64,000 nucleotides of DNA, from assembly GCA_044225675.1 (NCBI GenBank), contig JBGAIH010000012.1:1-64000 (forward strand). Reading direction: 5' to 3'. Below, one piece after another: positions 8,399 to 15,444 of this stretch. How positions within the stretch are numbered: position 1 is the stretch's first letter; each line of letters begins with the position of its first letter. Position numbers and translations under genes: made by a program. This DNA is from JACMQX01 sp044225675 (lineage in GTDB: Bacteria; Pseudomonadota; Gammaproteobacteria; Burkholderiales; Burkholderiaceae_C). The notes under the pieces are model-generated. The model did no database searches. It was not told the origin of the DNA and saw only the letters and a program-made list of their open reading frames with translations.

Positions 8399-10126
8399 AT
8401 GCCCATGCCGCCCCCTCCCGAGACCCACCAACAGGAAGAGTCCTCGGTACAAGCGTCTTCGGCACACGCAACGTCTGACAGTGCAGCTGCAGACGGTGCC
8501 GCCGAAGGAGCCGAGGCAACGCGCGCGAGCGCCTCGGCGCCGGTCCGCCCACGCGGCCCGGCCGGCTGGACGGCCCTGCAGCCGCTGCGCTACCCGGTGT
8601 TCCGGATGCTGTGGACCACCTGGTTCGCCGCCAACATCTGCATGTGGATGAACGACGTGGCCGCCGCCTGGATGATGACCACGCTGACCACCAAGCCCAT
8701 TCTCGTGGCGCTGGTGCAGACCGCCTCCACCCTGCCCGTCTTCCTGCTCGGCCTGCCCAGCGGCGCGCTGGCCGACATCGTGGACCGCAAGCGGCTGCTC
8801 ATGCTCACGCAGGTGTGGATGGCCGTGACCGCCGTGCTGCTGTGCCTCACCATCGCCACCGGCATGCTGTCGGCGCCGCTGCTGCTGCTGCTCACCTTCG
8901 CCAACGGCATCGGCCTGGCGATGCGCTGGCCGGTGTTCTCGGCCATCGTGCCCGAGCTGGTCCCGCGCGAACACATGCCGCAGGCGCTGGCGCTCAATGG
9001 CGTGTCGATGAACGCCTCGCGCATCATCGGGCCGCTGGTGGCCGGCGCGCTGATCGCCAGTGCCGGCCCGGTCTGGGTGTTCGTGATCAACGCGGTGCTG
9101 TCGGTGATCGCCGGCGTGATCGTGCTGCGCTGGCAGCGCGAGCACAAGCCCAGCCCGCTCGGCCGCGAGCCCTTCTTCAGCGCCATGCGCGTGGGCCTGC
9201 AGTTCGTTGGCCAGTCCGACCGCATGAAGGCGGTGCTGGTGCGCGTGTCGATGTTCTTTCTCCAGTCCACCGCCGTGCTGGCCCTGCTGCCGCTGGTGGC
9301 GCGCGACCTCGACTCCGGCGGCGCCGGCACCTACACCGTGCTGCTCGCCTCGATGGGCGCCGGCGCGATCGCAGTGGCCATGCTGCTGCCGCGGCTGCGC
9401 CGCGCCATGTCGCGCGATGCGCTGGTGCTGCGCGCCACGCTCGTGCAGGCCGGCTCCACCGCCGTGATGGCCGTGGCGCCCAACCTGTGGGTCGCGGTGC
9501 CGGCCATGCTGGTGGGCGGCGCGGCCTGGCTCACCGCCGCCAATTCGCTGAGCGTGTCGGCCCAGCTCGCGCTGCCCGACTGGGTCCGCGCGCGCGGCAT
9601 GTCGACCTACCAGATGGCCATCATGGGTGCGAGCGCCATCGGCGCGGCCGTGTGGGGCCAGGTGGCGACCTGGACCAACGTGCACTACAGCCTGGGCGTG
9701 GCGGCCGTGGTCGGCTCGCTGGCCATGATGGCCGCGATGCACGTCTTCAAGGACCATGAGCTGGAGGAAGACCTCAGCCCCTCGCGCGCCTTCGCTGCGC
9801 CGGTGGCCAGCGTCGACCGCGACGCCGGCCACGTGGTGGTCACGATCGACTACCGCATCGACCCGGCGCGCGCGGCGGAGTTCGAGGCCGTCATGCAGGA
9901 AAGCCGCCGCAGCCGCCTGCGCCAGGGTGCGCTGCACTGGCACCTGCACCGCGACATCGGCGACCCGGGCCACTACGTCGAGCAGATCACCGACGAGTCC
10001 TGGACCGAACACCTGCGCCGCTTCGACCGCGTCACCGCCTCCGACGTGGCGCTGCGCGACCGAAAGCTGGCCTTCCACGTGGGGGAATCGCCGCCGGTGG
10101 TGACGCGGTTTGTGGTGGGGCGGTGA
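8399..10126 (+). CDS. MFS transporter with C-terminal monooxygenase-like (ABM) extension
   Basis: This is a 575-residue integral membrane transporter of the MFS_3/EntS-like exporter group: about 12 membrane segments from residue 65 to 455, with the loop motif GALADIVDRKRLLM after TM2. The first 60 residues are polar and Ala/Ser-rich with no clear function. After the last membrane segment, about 120 soluble residues (VVVTIDYRIDPARAAEFEAVMQ onward, including HWHLHRDIGDP) resemble an antibiotic-biosynthesis-monooxygenase ferredoxin-like fold, a known fusion in this MFS subgroup. The substrate is unknown. ATG 8399 or 8405 may be the start. Confidence 0.85.
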   Translation: MPMPPPPETHQQEESSVQASSAHATSDSAAADGAAEGAEATRASASAPVRPRGPAGWTALQPLRYPVFRMLWTTWFAANICMWMNDVAAAWMMTTLTTKPILVALVQTASTLPVFLLGLPSGALADIVDRKRLLMLTQVWMAVTAVLLCLTIATGMLSAPLLLLLTFANGIGLAMRWPVFSAIVPELVPREHMPQALALNGVSMNASRIIGPLVAGALIASAGPVWVFVINAVLSVIAGVIVLRWQREHKPSPLGREPFFSAMRVGLQFVGQSDRMKAVLVRVSMFFLQSTAVLALLPLVARDLDSGGAGTYTVLLASMGAGAIAVAMLLPRLRRAMSRDALVLRATLVQAGSTAVMAVAPNLWVAVPAMLVGGAAWLTAANSLSVSAQLALPDWVRARGMSTYQMAIMGASAIGAAVWGQVATWTNVHYSLGVAAVVGSLAMMAAMHVFKDHELEEDLSPSRAFAAPVASVDRDAGHVVVTIDYRIDPARAAEFEAVMQESRRSRLRQGALHWHLHRDIGDPGHYVEQITDESWTEHLRRFDRVTASDVALRDRKLAFHVGESPPVVTRFVVGR

Positions 10127-10369
10127 GGGCCAAGCGGCCCCTCACGAGGCGATATAGATTCTCGCAGCACCGTCCATTTGAACGCCCGGAGTGTTGCCGT
10201 GGGCCGTCCAGAAACCTTGAAGAACGCAAGCCGGCGCGCCGAGCGACGGCCGTTCCGGTTCAGGCGCTCGCCCGCGCACGTCGATCAGGACTTCTGGGGC
10301 ACCAGCCGGATCTGCAATTTGCAGCCGACCCTCGGCACGGACTGAGCTGACAACGTTCGACCTGAGTTC
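10127..10369. other. Non-coding gap with short hairpin and palindrome
   Basis: No credible gene is seen. Right after the MFS stop, GGGCC-AAGC-GGCCC (10127-10140) can form a short hairpin without a T-run. CTGCAATTTGCAG (10312-10324) is a perfect 13-bp palindrome, 46 bp past the XRE gene stop. The small frame 10123-10350 has no family character. Confidence 0.4.
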
Positions 10370-10588
10370 TCACTTGATCTCAAACATCGCGCTGACAGGC
10401 ACCTTCAGCGCCGCCGCCAACACTTCAATCGCATCCAGCGATGGGTTCCCCTGTCCACGTTCCAGACGACTCATGTAGGACCGCGCATACCCGCACTTGT
10501 CTGCAAACGCCTCTTGAGACAACCCGGTCCTCTCACGCAATTCGCGAAGCCTGATACCGAACTGCACTCGAAGACTTGCTTTTCTCAT
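10370..10588 (-). CDS. XRE family helix-turn-helix regulator
   Basis: This is a 72-residue protein that is almost entirely one Cro/C1-type HTH: LRELRERTGLSQEAFADKCG (helices 1-2), then YARSYMSRLERGQGNPSLDAI (recognition helix and family signature). Such single-domain regulators bind operators next to their own gene. The first nine residues precede the fold. It is divergent from the small gene at 10678 with an 89-bp gap. The local base composition is visibly less GC-rich than the flanks, which hints at later acquisition. Targets are unknown; the divergent gene is the natural candidate. Confidence 0.88.
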   Translation of the reverse strand: MRKASLRVQFGIRLRELRERTGLSQEAFADKCGYARSYMSRLERGQGNPSLDAIEVLAAALKVPVSAMFEIK

Positions 10589-10596
10589 GCATCGAA

Positions 10597-10653
10597 TGTG
10601 CGATTTCGAACCCTATTCGGCCACGCACTAATCGTGACATCTGCGATATTCCG
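10597..10653. promoter_or_regulatory. Direct repeats in XRE divergent gap (candidate operator)
   Basis: TGTGCGATTTCG (10597-10608) recurs as CTGCGATATTCCG (10641-10653), about 43 bp apart, in the AT-richer gap between the divergent XRE gene and the 98-residue gene. It is a weak candidate for the XRE protein's own binding sites. Confidence 0.25.
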
Positions 10654-10677
10654 ACGAACTATCTCCGAAGGTTCTGC

Positions 10678-10974
10678 ATGTCGCCAAAACCATCCCATCC
10701 TGCCGATGGCTTCGCTGCAACGCCCACCGTCCCGCAAGACTTTGCCGAATCACTGCTCGACAAGGTCCTCGCCCTGCGAGACGTTTTGCAAGCGTCGGAT
10801 TTGCTTCAAGAATTGGTCGACCCGATGGTCGCCACGGGCCAAGCCGCCACATTGCCCGACGTGAGTCGCGTGGGTTTGGGATCCCTTCTGCGGATCGTCA
10901 ATCGAGACCTCGCTGCGTGGCTGCATGGGCTTGAAAAAATGCTATCTGAAGCCGGGGTTGCGCTTCCGCCATAG
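10678..10974 (+). CDS. Hypothetical protein (98 aa) paired with XRE regulator
   Basis: No family is recognised. From ATG 10678, with GAAGG eight bases upstream, the product begins MSPKPSHPADG. A disordered Pro-rich head of about 20 residues leads into a probably all-helical region with heptad-like leucines (LLDKVLALRDVLQASDLLQEL, then GLGSLLRIVNRDLAAWLHGLEK). It has no membrane segment, signal peptide or cysteine. It is divergent from the XRE regulator, an arrangement often seen for a regulator and a small controlled protein, including toxin-antitoxin-like pairs, but nothing in the sequence shows toxicity. The earlier in-frame start at 10576 would overlap the XRE gene. Confidence 0.6.
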   Translation: MSPKPSHPADGFAATPTVPQDFAESLLDKVLALRDVLQASDLLQELVDPMVATGQAATLPDVSRVGLGSLLRIVNRDLAAWLHGLEKMLSEAGVALPP

Positions 10975-11023
10975 CCAGGGTGCGACCCAAGGTCAGGAGA
11001 GCCTGCGACCTCGGCGCCCGCCA

Positions 11024-11059
11024 GAAAAACAAAGCCCGGCCCCCACCAGGGGGCCGGGC
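11024..11059 (-). terminator. Rho-independent terminator of phoX-like gene
   Basis: A perfect 11-bp stem, GCCCGGCCCCC (11034-11044) and GGGGGCCGGGC (11049-11059) with a 4-base loop, is followed on the minus strand by TTTGTTTTT. It lies 84 bp past the stop of the PhoX-like gene. Confidence 0.85.
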
Positions 11060-11142
11060 AACCGGCTGGACCGGAAGAAACGCAGGTCCTTCTTGTTCTG
11101 GCCGACGTGCGGCGGCGGATCGCGCCTTGCTCCTTCGGGAGC

Positions 11143-13434
11143 TCAGCTGCCGATCAGCCCGCCGTCATTCTTGGTGATCACGATGGTGGCCGAGCGCGGG
11201 CGGGCGTTGCTGCCGCCGGCGCCGTAGCCGGTGTTGCCGGGCCAGTGGCTCAGGTAGCTGGCCGGCGTGCCGATGGTGGCCTTGGGCTGGGTCTCGCCCG
11301 GATGCTGGATGTTGACGAACAGCGCCTTGCCGTCCGGCGTCTCGGTGCAGCCGGTGATCTCGCAGTCCTTCGGGCCGACCAGGAAGCGGCGCAGCGTGTC
11401 GCTGCCGGGCTTCTTGCCGACGCGGGTGGTGACGCTCAGCGTCGTGGTGTCGGCCTTGGTGTAGTTGAGCGTGGCGGTGCTGCCGTCGCCCACCGTGCCG
11501 GGCTTGGCGATGAGCATCATGCAGTTGGTGACGTCGGTGTAGGCGCCGTCGTCGGTCTGGATGAAGCACAGGCCGGTCTTCTGGCTGAACCACAGGCCGT
11601 CGGGTGACGAGAAGTCCTGGTCGGCCGTGAGCGCCGACAGGTTGATCTTCGCGGGATCGGCGTCCGACTGCGCGCCGAAGAGGTAGACGTCCCAGGTGAA
11701 GGCGGTGGCCGCAGACTCGCCCGCGTTTTCCTTCAGCCGGATGATGTGGCCGTTGATGTTGCCCGGCGAGCCGGCGGCGCCGCCGCCATACGAGTCGCTG
11801 TAGGCGCGCGGGTTGGCCGCGTCGAGCGCGAACTGCGAGCCGCCCGAGGGCTCGACCTTGCGGTTGCTGTTGTTGGTGAGGGTGTAGTAGATCTCGCCCG
11901 TCCTGGGATGAACGGCGCACCACTCGGGGCGATCCATCTTGGTGGCGCCGACGGCGTCGGCCGCCAGGCGCGCGTTGACGAGCACGTCGGCCTGGTCGGC
12001 GAAGGTGTAGCCCGCGTAGCCGCTGATCGCGCCATTGGCGATGCTCAGCTCGATCCACTGGCCAGTGCCGTCGGCGGCGAACTTGGCCACGTACAGCTTG
12101 CCGCTGTCGAGGTACTTGTCGCCGGTGGCGATGCGGCTGGCGGGACTGGCATCGGCTTCGGCCCAGGCAGCCGTGGAGACGAACTTGTACATGTACTCGC
12201 CGCGCGAGTCGTCGCCCATGTAGACGGCCAGCGGCTTGCCGGGCTTCACGAGGCCGAACGACGCGCTCTCGTGCGCGAAGCGGCCGAGCGCGGTGCGCTT
12301 CTTGATGGCCACGCTCTGGTCGTACGGGTCCATCTCGACGATGTAGCCGAACGTGTTGAGCTCGTTGCGGTAGTCGCCGGTGGCGTCGGCCGCCTTGACG
12401 CTGATGTCCCAGCGCGCGTACTTGTCGGCACTGCCGCCGGTCTCCCAGCCGTGGCGGCTGGCCGCACCCTGGTTGCGGCCGTAGCGCTTGAGCGAGATCA
12501 CGCTGCTGGCTGCGGCGCCGCCACGCGCAGCGTCGTCGGCCGCGCCACGGGTGAAGTAGCCGGCCCAGTTCTCCTCGCCTGACAGAAACGTACCCCAGGG
12601 CGTGTAGCCGGTGCCGCAGTTGTTGATGGTGCCGCGCGCATCGTTGCCGGTGGCCGAGTAGGCCGTGCGCACCAGCGCATTGCCGCGCACCGGGCCCGAC
12701 AGCTGCACCGGCGTGAGCGGCGTGACGCGGCGGTTGTAGCTGGAAGCCTTGTCGTATTCGAACTTGCCGGAGCTGGCGTTCTTGCGGATTTCGATGACCG
12801 ACAGGCCGTGGATCGGAATTTCCTTGTCGATCTCGGCGGCCGGGCGCGGCAGGGTGTTGGTGCCGCCATCGGCGTGCAGGTAGACCGAGGCGATCTCGCC
12901 GCTGAACTGACTGGTGGCCTCATGGTTCATGGCCAGCAGGCCGCGCGTGGAGCCGCCCGGATCGCGCGCGGTGCCGGCCGCGTTCAGGCCGAAGTACTCC
13001 ATGCCGTCGTGGTGGTCGCCGGCACGGTTGTCAAAACCTGTGTCGGTGCCGTCATTGGCATAGGCCGGCGTGCCTGCAGTCAGCGGGTCGCCCAGCGCAT
13101 ACAGCACGGTGGCGGTGTAGCCGGCCGGCACGCTCACGGCATCGGCCAGGCTCTTGGCCACGGGCGTGAAGCCCAGGGACACCTCGGTCGGCGCTGCCGG
13201 TGCGGGCGCGGGTGCAGCGGCCACGGCATCGTCGCCGCCGCCGCAGGCCGACAGTGCAAAGCTGCCCAGCAGCGCACCGCCAGCGGTGCCGAAGCCGGCG
13301 CGCAGCAGGCCGCGCCGGCTCATGCGGGCGTCGATCACGTCGCTGATGGAGGGGTTGCTGCTGGTGTTGCAGTCTTCCGCGTCATGGGCGGAGGCCTGCA
13401 GGGCCAGGGATTCTTTGGAAGTGGAAGCGTTCAT
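11143..13434 (-). CDS. phoX: PhoX-family (DUF839) Tat-exported phosphatase
   Basis: PhoX enzymes are calcium/iron-dependent periplasmic alkaline phosphatases that release phosphate from organic esters. The 763-residue product has a twin-arginine signal (MSRRGLLRAGFG, arginines at 40-41) followed by a lipobox-like LSAC (Cys64), so it may be a Tat lipoprotein. DUF839 hallmarks follow: DGMEYFGLN, LAMNHE, GTFLSGEENWAGYF, MGDDSRGEYMYKFVS, RPEWCAVHPRTGEIYYTLTN, SPDGLWFSQKTG. The ATG at 13434 is preferred over 13476 because the upstream residues carry no family signal. A tandem Pho box lies 58 bp upstream and a strong terminator follows, so it is probably monocistronic and PhoB-activated. Confidence 0.9.
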   Translation of the reverse strand: MNASTSKESLALQASAHDAEDCNTSSNPSISDVIDARMSRRGLLRAGFGTAGGALLGSFALSACGGGDDAVAAAPAPAPAAPTEVSLGFTPVAKSLADAVSVPAGYTATVLYALGDPLTAGTPAYANDGTDTGFDNRAGDHHDGMEYFGLNAAGTARDPGGSTRGLLAMNHEATSQFSGEIASVYLHADGGTNTLPRPAAEIDKEIPIHGLSVIEIRKNASSGKFEYDKASSYNRRVTPLTPVQLSGPVRGNALVRTAYSATGNDARGTINNCGTGYTPWGTFLSGEENWAGYFTRGAADDAARGGAAASSVISLKRYGRNQGAASRHGWETGGSADKYARWDISVKAADATGDYRNELNTFGYIVEMDPYDQSVAIKKRTALGRFAHESASFGLVKPGKPLAVYMGDDSRGEYMYKFVSTAAWAEADASPASRIATGDKYLDSGKLYVAKFAADGTGQWIELSIANGAISGYAGYTFADQADVLVNARLAADAVGATKMDRPEWCAVHPRTGEIYYTLTNNSNRKVEPSGGSQFALDAANPRAYSDSYGGGAAGSPGNINGHIIRLKENAGESAATAFTWDVYLFGAQSDADPAKINLSALTADQDFSSPDGLWFSQKTGLCFIQTDDGAYTDVTNCMMLIAKPGTVGDGSTATLNYTKADTTTLSVTTRVGKKPGSDTLRRFLVGPKDCEITGCTETPDGKALFVNIQHPGETQPKATIGTPASYLSHWPGNTGYGAGGSNARPRSATIVITKNDGGLIGS

Positions 13435-13491
13435 CGCGGGACTGCCTTTCTGTGCGTATCGTCGGGATGCCCGCAAGCGTAGGCAGCGTCC

Positions 13492-13531
13492 ATGACAGCA
13501 CCATGATGGCCCGATGACAGCGCGATGAAGC
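13492..13531 (-). promoter_or_regulatory. Tandem Pho box (PhoB sites) upstream of phoX
   Basis: Read on the plus strand, four 7-mers begin exactly 11 bp apart at 13492, 13503, 13514 and 13525: ATGACAG, ATGATGG, ATGACAG, ATGAAGC. On the minus strand these are CTGTCAT-type half-sites with 4-bp spacers, the PhoB Pho-box pattern CTGTCAT-N4-CTGTCAT, here as two consecutive boxes. The last half-site ends 57 bp before the phoX ATG, suitable for replacing the -35 element. Confidence 0.8.
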
Positions 13532-13610
13532 CGGCGCCACGACCCCGGCGCCCGTCTGCGCGAGGCGCGCCGGTCCGTCCGATCCGCCGCGCCCGTTTCG
13601 TCGCGCCGGA

Positions 13611-13952
13611 TCAGTCGCGCACGCAGCGCGCCACCAGCGGCAGCAGCGGGTAGCGCAGGATGGCCTCGCGGCCGCTCGCACCGAGGCCGAACTCGGCGCG
13701 CATGCGCGGATTGCTGAAGACCTGTTGTGCCGGCGTGAGGCCACCGGCGTCACGGTAGAGCACCTCGTAGCCGCGCGAGGAGTCGAGCACCACCGAGTCG
13801 TCGACGAACTTGGCCGTGAAGCCGATGCCGTGCTCGCAGCGGTACTGCGGCAGGGCCTGCGGCGCGCCGAGGCCCGCGCAGCCGGCCAGGGCCCAGGCGG
13901 TCGCCAGGCTCGCAAGACCGGCGCGGAGGGTGGGGGAATCAGGATGCTTCAT
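13611..13952 (-). CDS. Small lipoprotein with MliC-like domain
   Basis: This is a 113-residue lipoprotein: signal peptide with lipobox LAGC (Cys25), then a C-terminal domain starting YRCEHGIGFTAKFVDDSVVL. That resembles the MliC/PliC fold (membrane-bound inhibitors of c-type lysozyme), which begins with a YxC-G motif and ends with a cysteine (here ARCVRD). An AGGAG site six bases before the ATG at 13952 fixes the start. It lies between the PhoX gene and mltA on the same strand. A lysozyme inhibitor next to a lytic transglycosylase fits a cell-wall theme, but the similarity is modest and no inhibitor activity is proven. Confidence 0.65.
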   Translation of the reverse strand: MKHPDSPTLRAGLASLATAWALAGCAGLGAPQALPQYRCEHGIGFTAKFVDDSVVLDSSRGYEVLYRDAGGLTPAQQVFSNPRMRAEFGLGASGREAILRYPLLPLVARCVRD

Positions 13953-14033
13953 GCTTGCTCCTCGGAATGACGTGGATCGCCCATCGCACCGGCCGCCGCA
14001 TGGCGATGCTGGGCAGGCGCGTCACCGGCGCTC

Positions 14034-15212
14034 TCATTTCGGCCACAGCACCCACAGGCGCAAGGGCTGCTTCAGGCGCCCGGCCAGTTCAGCCGCCTGA
14101 TCGCCGGTGCCGGCGAAATAGTCGGCACGCACCGCGCCGGTGATCGCGCTGCCCGTGTCCTGCGCGATCACGAGGCGCTGCAGCTGCGTGACCGGCCCGC
14201 TGGAGGCCAGCCACACCGGCGTGCCATACGGAATGCTGCCCGGGTCCACCGCGATCGAGCGGCCGGGCGTGAGCGCCACCCCCTGCGCACCACGCGGACC
14301 GAAGGCCGCATTGAGCTCGCTCAGCGTCTCCTCCCGGAAGAACACCATGCGCGGATTGCTCCAGAGCATCTCCTGCACACGCTGCGGATTCTGCACGGCC
14401 CAGGCCTTGATGCCCGGCCAGGACGCATCGCGCAGCGCGCCTTGCGCGAGCAGCCAGCTGCCGACGCTGCGGTAGGGCTGATCGTTGGTGCCGGCAAAGG
14501 ACAGCCGCACGATGCGCTGGCTGCCGTCGGGCTCGGTGATGCGCAGCCGGCCCGAGCCCTGGATCTGCAGCACGAGCGCGTCCAGCGGGTCGGCCAGCCA
14601 GGCGATCTCGCGGCCACGCAGCGCGGCGCGCGCCTCGGGCAGGGTGTCGATCTCCTGGCGGCTGTACCAGGGGCGGCGCGCGCCCAGGCCGGCCGGCGTC
14701 TGGTACAGCGGCACGCGCTGCGTGGCCGTGGGCTGGCGCGTGGCGTCCAGCAGCGGCTCGTAGTAGCCCGTGAGAAGGCCCTCGCTCGATCCCTGCAGCG
14801 GCTCGACGCGCCAGGGCTGCAGGCGCTGCATCATCCACTGGCGCTGCTCGAGCGCCGTGCCGATCGACAGGCGCCGCACCTCGCCGCACAGCGGTGCGAA
14901 CACCGGGCCGGGCCGCTCGCAGCTCTTGAGCCAGGCGTTCCAGGCTTCGAACAGGTTGTCATCGGCAAAGCCCGGCAGCTCGGCCCAGCGCACGGCCGTC
15001 CAGCGGCTGCGGGCCTGCTGCATTGGCGCCGGCAGCGGTGCGGTGTCGGCCGGCAGATCGGCCAAGGGCACGGGCGCAGGAGCGGGCGCAGGCAGCGTCG
15101 CGGCCGGCGCGGAAGGCTCAGCCGGCGCGGGGCCTTGCGGCGGCGCGCTCGCGCAGGAAGCCAGCATTCCTACAATGGCCACTCCGGCCAACTGCCACAG
15201 GAAACGTTTCAT
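14034..15212 (-). CDS. mltA: Membrane-bound lytic murein transglycosylase A
   Basis: MltA cleaves the glycan strands of peptidoglycan with formation of 1,6-anhydro ends, at the inner face of the outer membrane. The 392-residue product has a lipoprotein signal with lipobox LASC (Cys20), a Pro/Ala-rich tether to about residue 70, then the MltA domain (LLTGYYEPLLDATRQ, IQGSGRL) and the C-terminal 3D domain (IAQDTGSAITGAVRADYFAG) carrying the catalytic Asp region. The ATG at 15212 gives a proper signal peptide; the open frame from 15386 does not. Its start codon overlaps by two bases the start of the divergent small gene at 15211. Confidence 0.92.
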   Translation of the reverse strand: MKRFLWQLAGVAIVGMLASCASAPPQGPAPAEPSAPAATLPAPAPAPVPLADLPADTAPLPAPMQQARSRWTAVRWAELPGFADDNLFEAWNAWLKSCERPGPVFAPLCGEVRRLSIGTALEQRQWMMQRLQPWRVEPLQGSSEGLLTGYYEPLLDATRQPTATQRVPLYQTPAGLGARRPWYSRQEIDTLPEARAALRGREIAWLADPLDALVLQIQGSGRLRITEPDGSQRIVRLSFAGTNDQPYRSVGSWLLAQGALRDASWPGIKAWAVQNPQRVQEMLWSNPRMVFFREETLSELNAAFGPRGAQGVALTPGRSIAVDPGSIPYGTPVWLASSGPVTQLQRLVIAQDTGSAITGAVRADYFAGTGDQAAELAGRLKQPLRLWVLWPK

Positions 15213-15423
15213 GAGCCTGATTTTGCTTGAAGCGCTCGGCGCCCTCGTCCTGCTGGTGTTCATCGTGTGGTGGACGATGTTTTCGGGACGCAAGGGCGGA
15301 GAGCTGACCCAGCCCGAGGCGCCGGAGAGCGGCGAAGCGTCTGCGCCTGCGGCACCGGAGGCCGGATCGAAAGCCGCATCGGGCACGGCGCCCGAGGCAG
15401 CGACGACTCGCTCGGACCGCTGA
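15211..15423 (+). CDS. Small single-span membrane protein divergent from mltA
   Basis: This is a 70-residue frame beginning MSLILLEALGALVLL with one N-terminal membrane segment (about residues 3-22), a short basic turn (GRKGGE), then a disordered Ala/Glu/Pro/Ser tail. No family is recognised. The ATG at 15211-15213 and the mltA ATG at 15212-15210 share the tetramer CATG, so the genes start back to back with no space between them and each promoter must lie inside the other gene. The topology (membrane anchor, acidic tail) looks protein-like rather than random antisense, but the mltA signal-peptide coding strand does not overlap it, so independent support is limited. Confidence 0.55.
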   Translation: MSLILLEALGALVLLVFIVWWTMFSGRKGGELTQPEAPESGEASAPAAPEAGSKAASGTAPEAATTRSDR

Positions 15424-15424
15424 A

Positions 15425-15444
15425 GCCACCGTCAGATCGGTGGC
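15425..15444. terminator. Hairpin between convergent genes
   Basis: GCCACCG (15425-15431), a six-base loop and CGGTGGC (15438-15444) form a 7-bp stem that contains the stop codon of the minus-strand gene. There is no long T-run on either side, so it is at best a weak bidirectional terminator. Confidence 0.35.

Noticed and set aside
10123..10350. Possible 75-aa gene after the MFS transporter
   Set aside because: It starts on the MFS stop, is Arg/Pro-rich, has no SD and no family likeness.
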